A stretch of 14,940 nt of DNA from Asaia bogorensis (GTDB lineage Bacteria; Pseudomonadota; Alphaproteobacteria; Acetobacterales; Acetobacteraceae), in NCBI GenBank assembly GCA_945871455.1, contig CAMBXJ010000045.1, positions 1 through 14,940 on the forward strand, in the 5' to 3' direction. Position numbers and translations under genes: made by a program. Every line of letters starts with the position of its first letter. Positions within the stretch are counted from its first letter, which is position 1. The notes beneath the pieces are model-generated. The model made no database searches. It was given only the letters and a program-made list of their open reading frames with translations, and was not told where the DNA came from. Positions 13,749-14,940 of the stretch are shown here, piece after piece.

Positions 13749-14940
13749 CGCAAGCCGAACGGACGGCCTGAAATTCGGCGGGACGCTCATTCCTGGGCGT
13801 CTCCGTCCCGCATGGCGCTGTCACCCCAGGCGCTTGACGCGAAAGCGTTGGAGCGGCCCGGGGCGATACAGGGCGGCCGGATATCCGCGGCCAGAGCGGC
13901 CACCGGTCCCTGTCTGCCCATGGCGTGCGATCCTTCCGACCGCGCCGGTGCAAACCCCACCCCATCGTGGAGGACTGCCGACCGGGCAGCAGTGATGGAC
14001 TCAACCACGTGCAAGGCGAGAAACCCTCGCGCGAGGCTTTCCGGTCGGACACCGTCCTGGTTCGGCCAAGGGCCTGGTGCGGTCAGGATCAATGACCCGT
14101 TCGAACCGGATGGGCGCCCAAAGCCGCTGCCCAATTTGTCGATAGCCTGACACCGGAGATGGGTCGGTTCAGGGCACATGCGCGCGCGGTCGAGGTTCGA
14201 TCAGATCGCCATCATGGTCCGATCAGCGATGGTCGGGGCGGGAAAACGAATGTCCGCGTTCGATTTTCGGGGTAAAATCAGCCGATGGCGTGCTGGCAAC
14301 AGGCGCGGGACGGCCCGGGCGGGGATTTTCTGGCATCGGGATCGCTCTAATGTTTGCTTTTTGTTCTAGTGCGGCGGTGCGGGGAATGGCAAGCGAAATG
14401 TGGGTTTGGGTGGGTAGAGGACCGAAAAAACCGTCCGAATGGGGGGTTTTGCGGCGTTTTGCCCGGATTTCAGGCATGGGTTAACGACGGCACCCGAATT
14501 TATGAATCTTGGCGAAAAGCGCGGTTTGGCGATTGTGGCGACACCTGAGACCTCGGGTCAGGACAGGCGCGCTCCACGTTGAACCGGCTCGGAATTTTCG
14601 GCGTTCTTGAGAGATTACTTTAACTTCGGCAGCGCCGGACGTCGTTTCGGAACCATGCGGATAACCGGGGTATTCGTTACGATCAGGCGCCGGAAACGGG
14701 GGGTATCGTTGCTTTTCCGTGCGGTTAACCTGTCGTTCATATATGCCATGATCCTGGGCCATTGGCCACGTTCTGGGCAGATGTGCAGGTTAAACCAACC
14801 GGCCACAACAACGACCGAGTACCATCCAAACCGTCATTGCCGCACTTGATCCGCCGACCCGCTGCAACGCCAAAGGGGCGGGTTGGGGGTTCATGCCAAC
14901 CGCCCTAACCACTCGCATATGGGTGGCCTCTGTCATTGCG
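13749..14940. other. 1.2-kb stretch without a supportable gene
   Basis: Open frames of up to 130 codons exist here on both strands, but they overlap each other, have poor starts and show no recognisable domains. From about 14180 the base composition becomes noticeably more AT-rich than in the genes. Visible structures are a hairpin GCGGGACG/CGTCCCGC (13778-13785 and 13804-13811) that may end the propeller transcript, a GAAA-loop hairpin ACGC-GAAA-GCGT at 13837-13848, and a GGGCGG-x-TTGG/CCAACCGCCC hairpin at 14876-14905. Copies of GTCATTGC lie at 14833 and 14932. I found no tRNA or rRNA. Confidence 0.6.
14876..14905. repeat. Hairpin next to REP-like sequence at the right edge
   Basis: GGGCGG (14876-14881) and TTGG (14883-14886) pair with CCAA (14896-14899) and CCGCCC (14900-14905), with one bulged G and a nine-base loop. 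GTCATTGCCG with CTTGATCCG at 14833-14852 resembles one arm of the palindrome at 10013-10055. The window ends in TCTGTCATTGCG, which may start another such element. Confidence 0.5.

Noticed and set aside
13787..14179. 130-codon minus-strand frame and the overlapping plus-strand frame in the tail
   Set aside because: The two frames are mirror images of one another over the same DNA, with no known domain or convincing start.
14187..14210. GGTTCGATC resembling a tRNA T-arm
   Set aside because: No acceptor stem, D-arm or anticodon arm can be built around it.
14481..14806. Short minus-strand frames near the right end
   Set aside because: They are low-complexity in function terms, have a weak or GTG start, overlap in two frames and show no family features.

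Overview
The window comes from a high-GC alphaproteobacterium. Gene content and order point to Rhodospirillales, most likely an Acetobacteraceae relative; this is inferred from synteny and protein style, not from a search. The cues are zapA followed by a 6S RNA-like locus, fau and a YmdB-type phosphoesterase, a leftward hisG-hisD-infA-maf-RNase E/G-yacG run, an archaeal-type class I aldolase next to thiE, and very high GC at third codon positions. Most of the window is housekeeping. I did not find a convincing new multi-gene system.

Layout. 1-486 (+): the 3' end of a membrane-protein gene, coupled by a GTGA overlap to a DUF3293 gene. 523-2592 (-): a likely operon of a conserved hypothetical gene, class I fructose-bisphosphate aldolase and thiE. 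2663-4947 (+): a small coiled-coil gene, zapA, the 6S RNA candidate, 5-formyltetrahydrofolate cyclo-ligase and a YmdB-like metallophosphoesterase. A strong hairpin terminator at 5064-5089 closes this block and also ends the convergent gene at 5118-5438, which encodes a small exported Gly/Ala/Val-rich protein. 5728-12235 (-): zapE, a TPR protein, yacG, a short RNase E/G, maf, infA, hisD and hisG, listed left to right and transcribed right to left. 12792-13748 (+): a six-bladed NHL beta-propeller protein. 13749-14940: about 1.2 kb with no gene I can support, containing hairpins and fragments resembling dispersed repeats.

How the genes fit together. zapA and zapE are both linked to FtsZ-ring function, and Maf proteins are nucleotide pyrophosphatases linked to septation and nucleotide-pool cleaning. 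The 6S candidate lies between zapA and fau, as in many proteobacteria. hisG and hisD encode the first and last steps of histidine synthesis. infA, RNase E/G and yacG cover translation initiation, RNA processing and gyrase control.

The best leads are these. First, an in-frame amber codon cuts the RNase E/G gene 40 codons before a well-preserved C-terminal end that overlaps yacG. Second, a perfect 19-bp inverted repeat lies in the infA leader. Third, a 35-codon micro-ORF with a coding-like composition is coupled to the end of zapE. Fourth, exact 30-bp tandem repeats lie upstream of the TPR gene.
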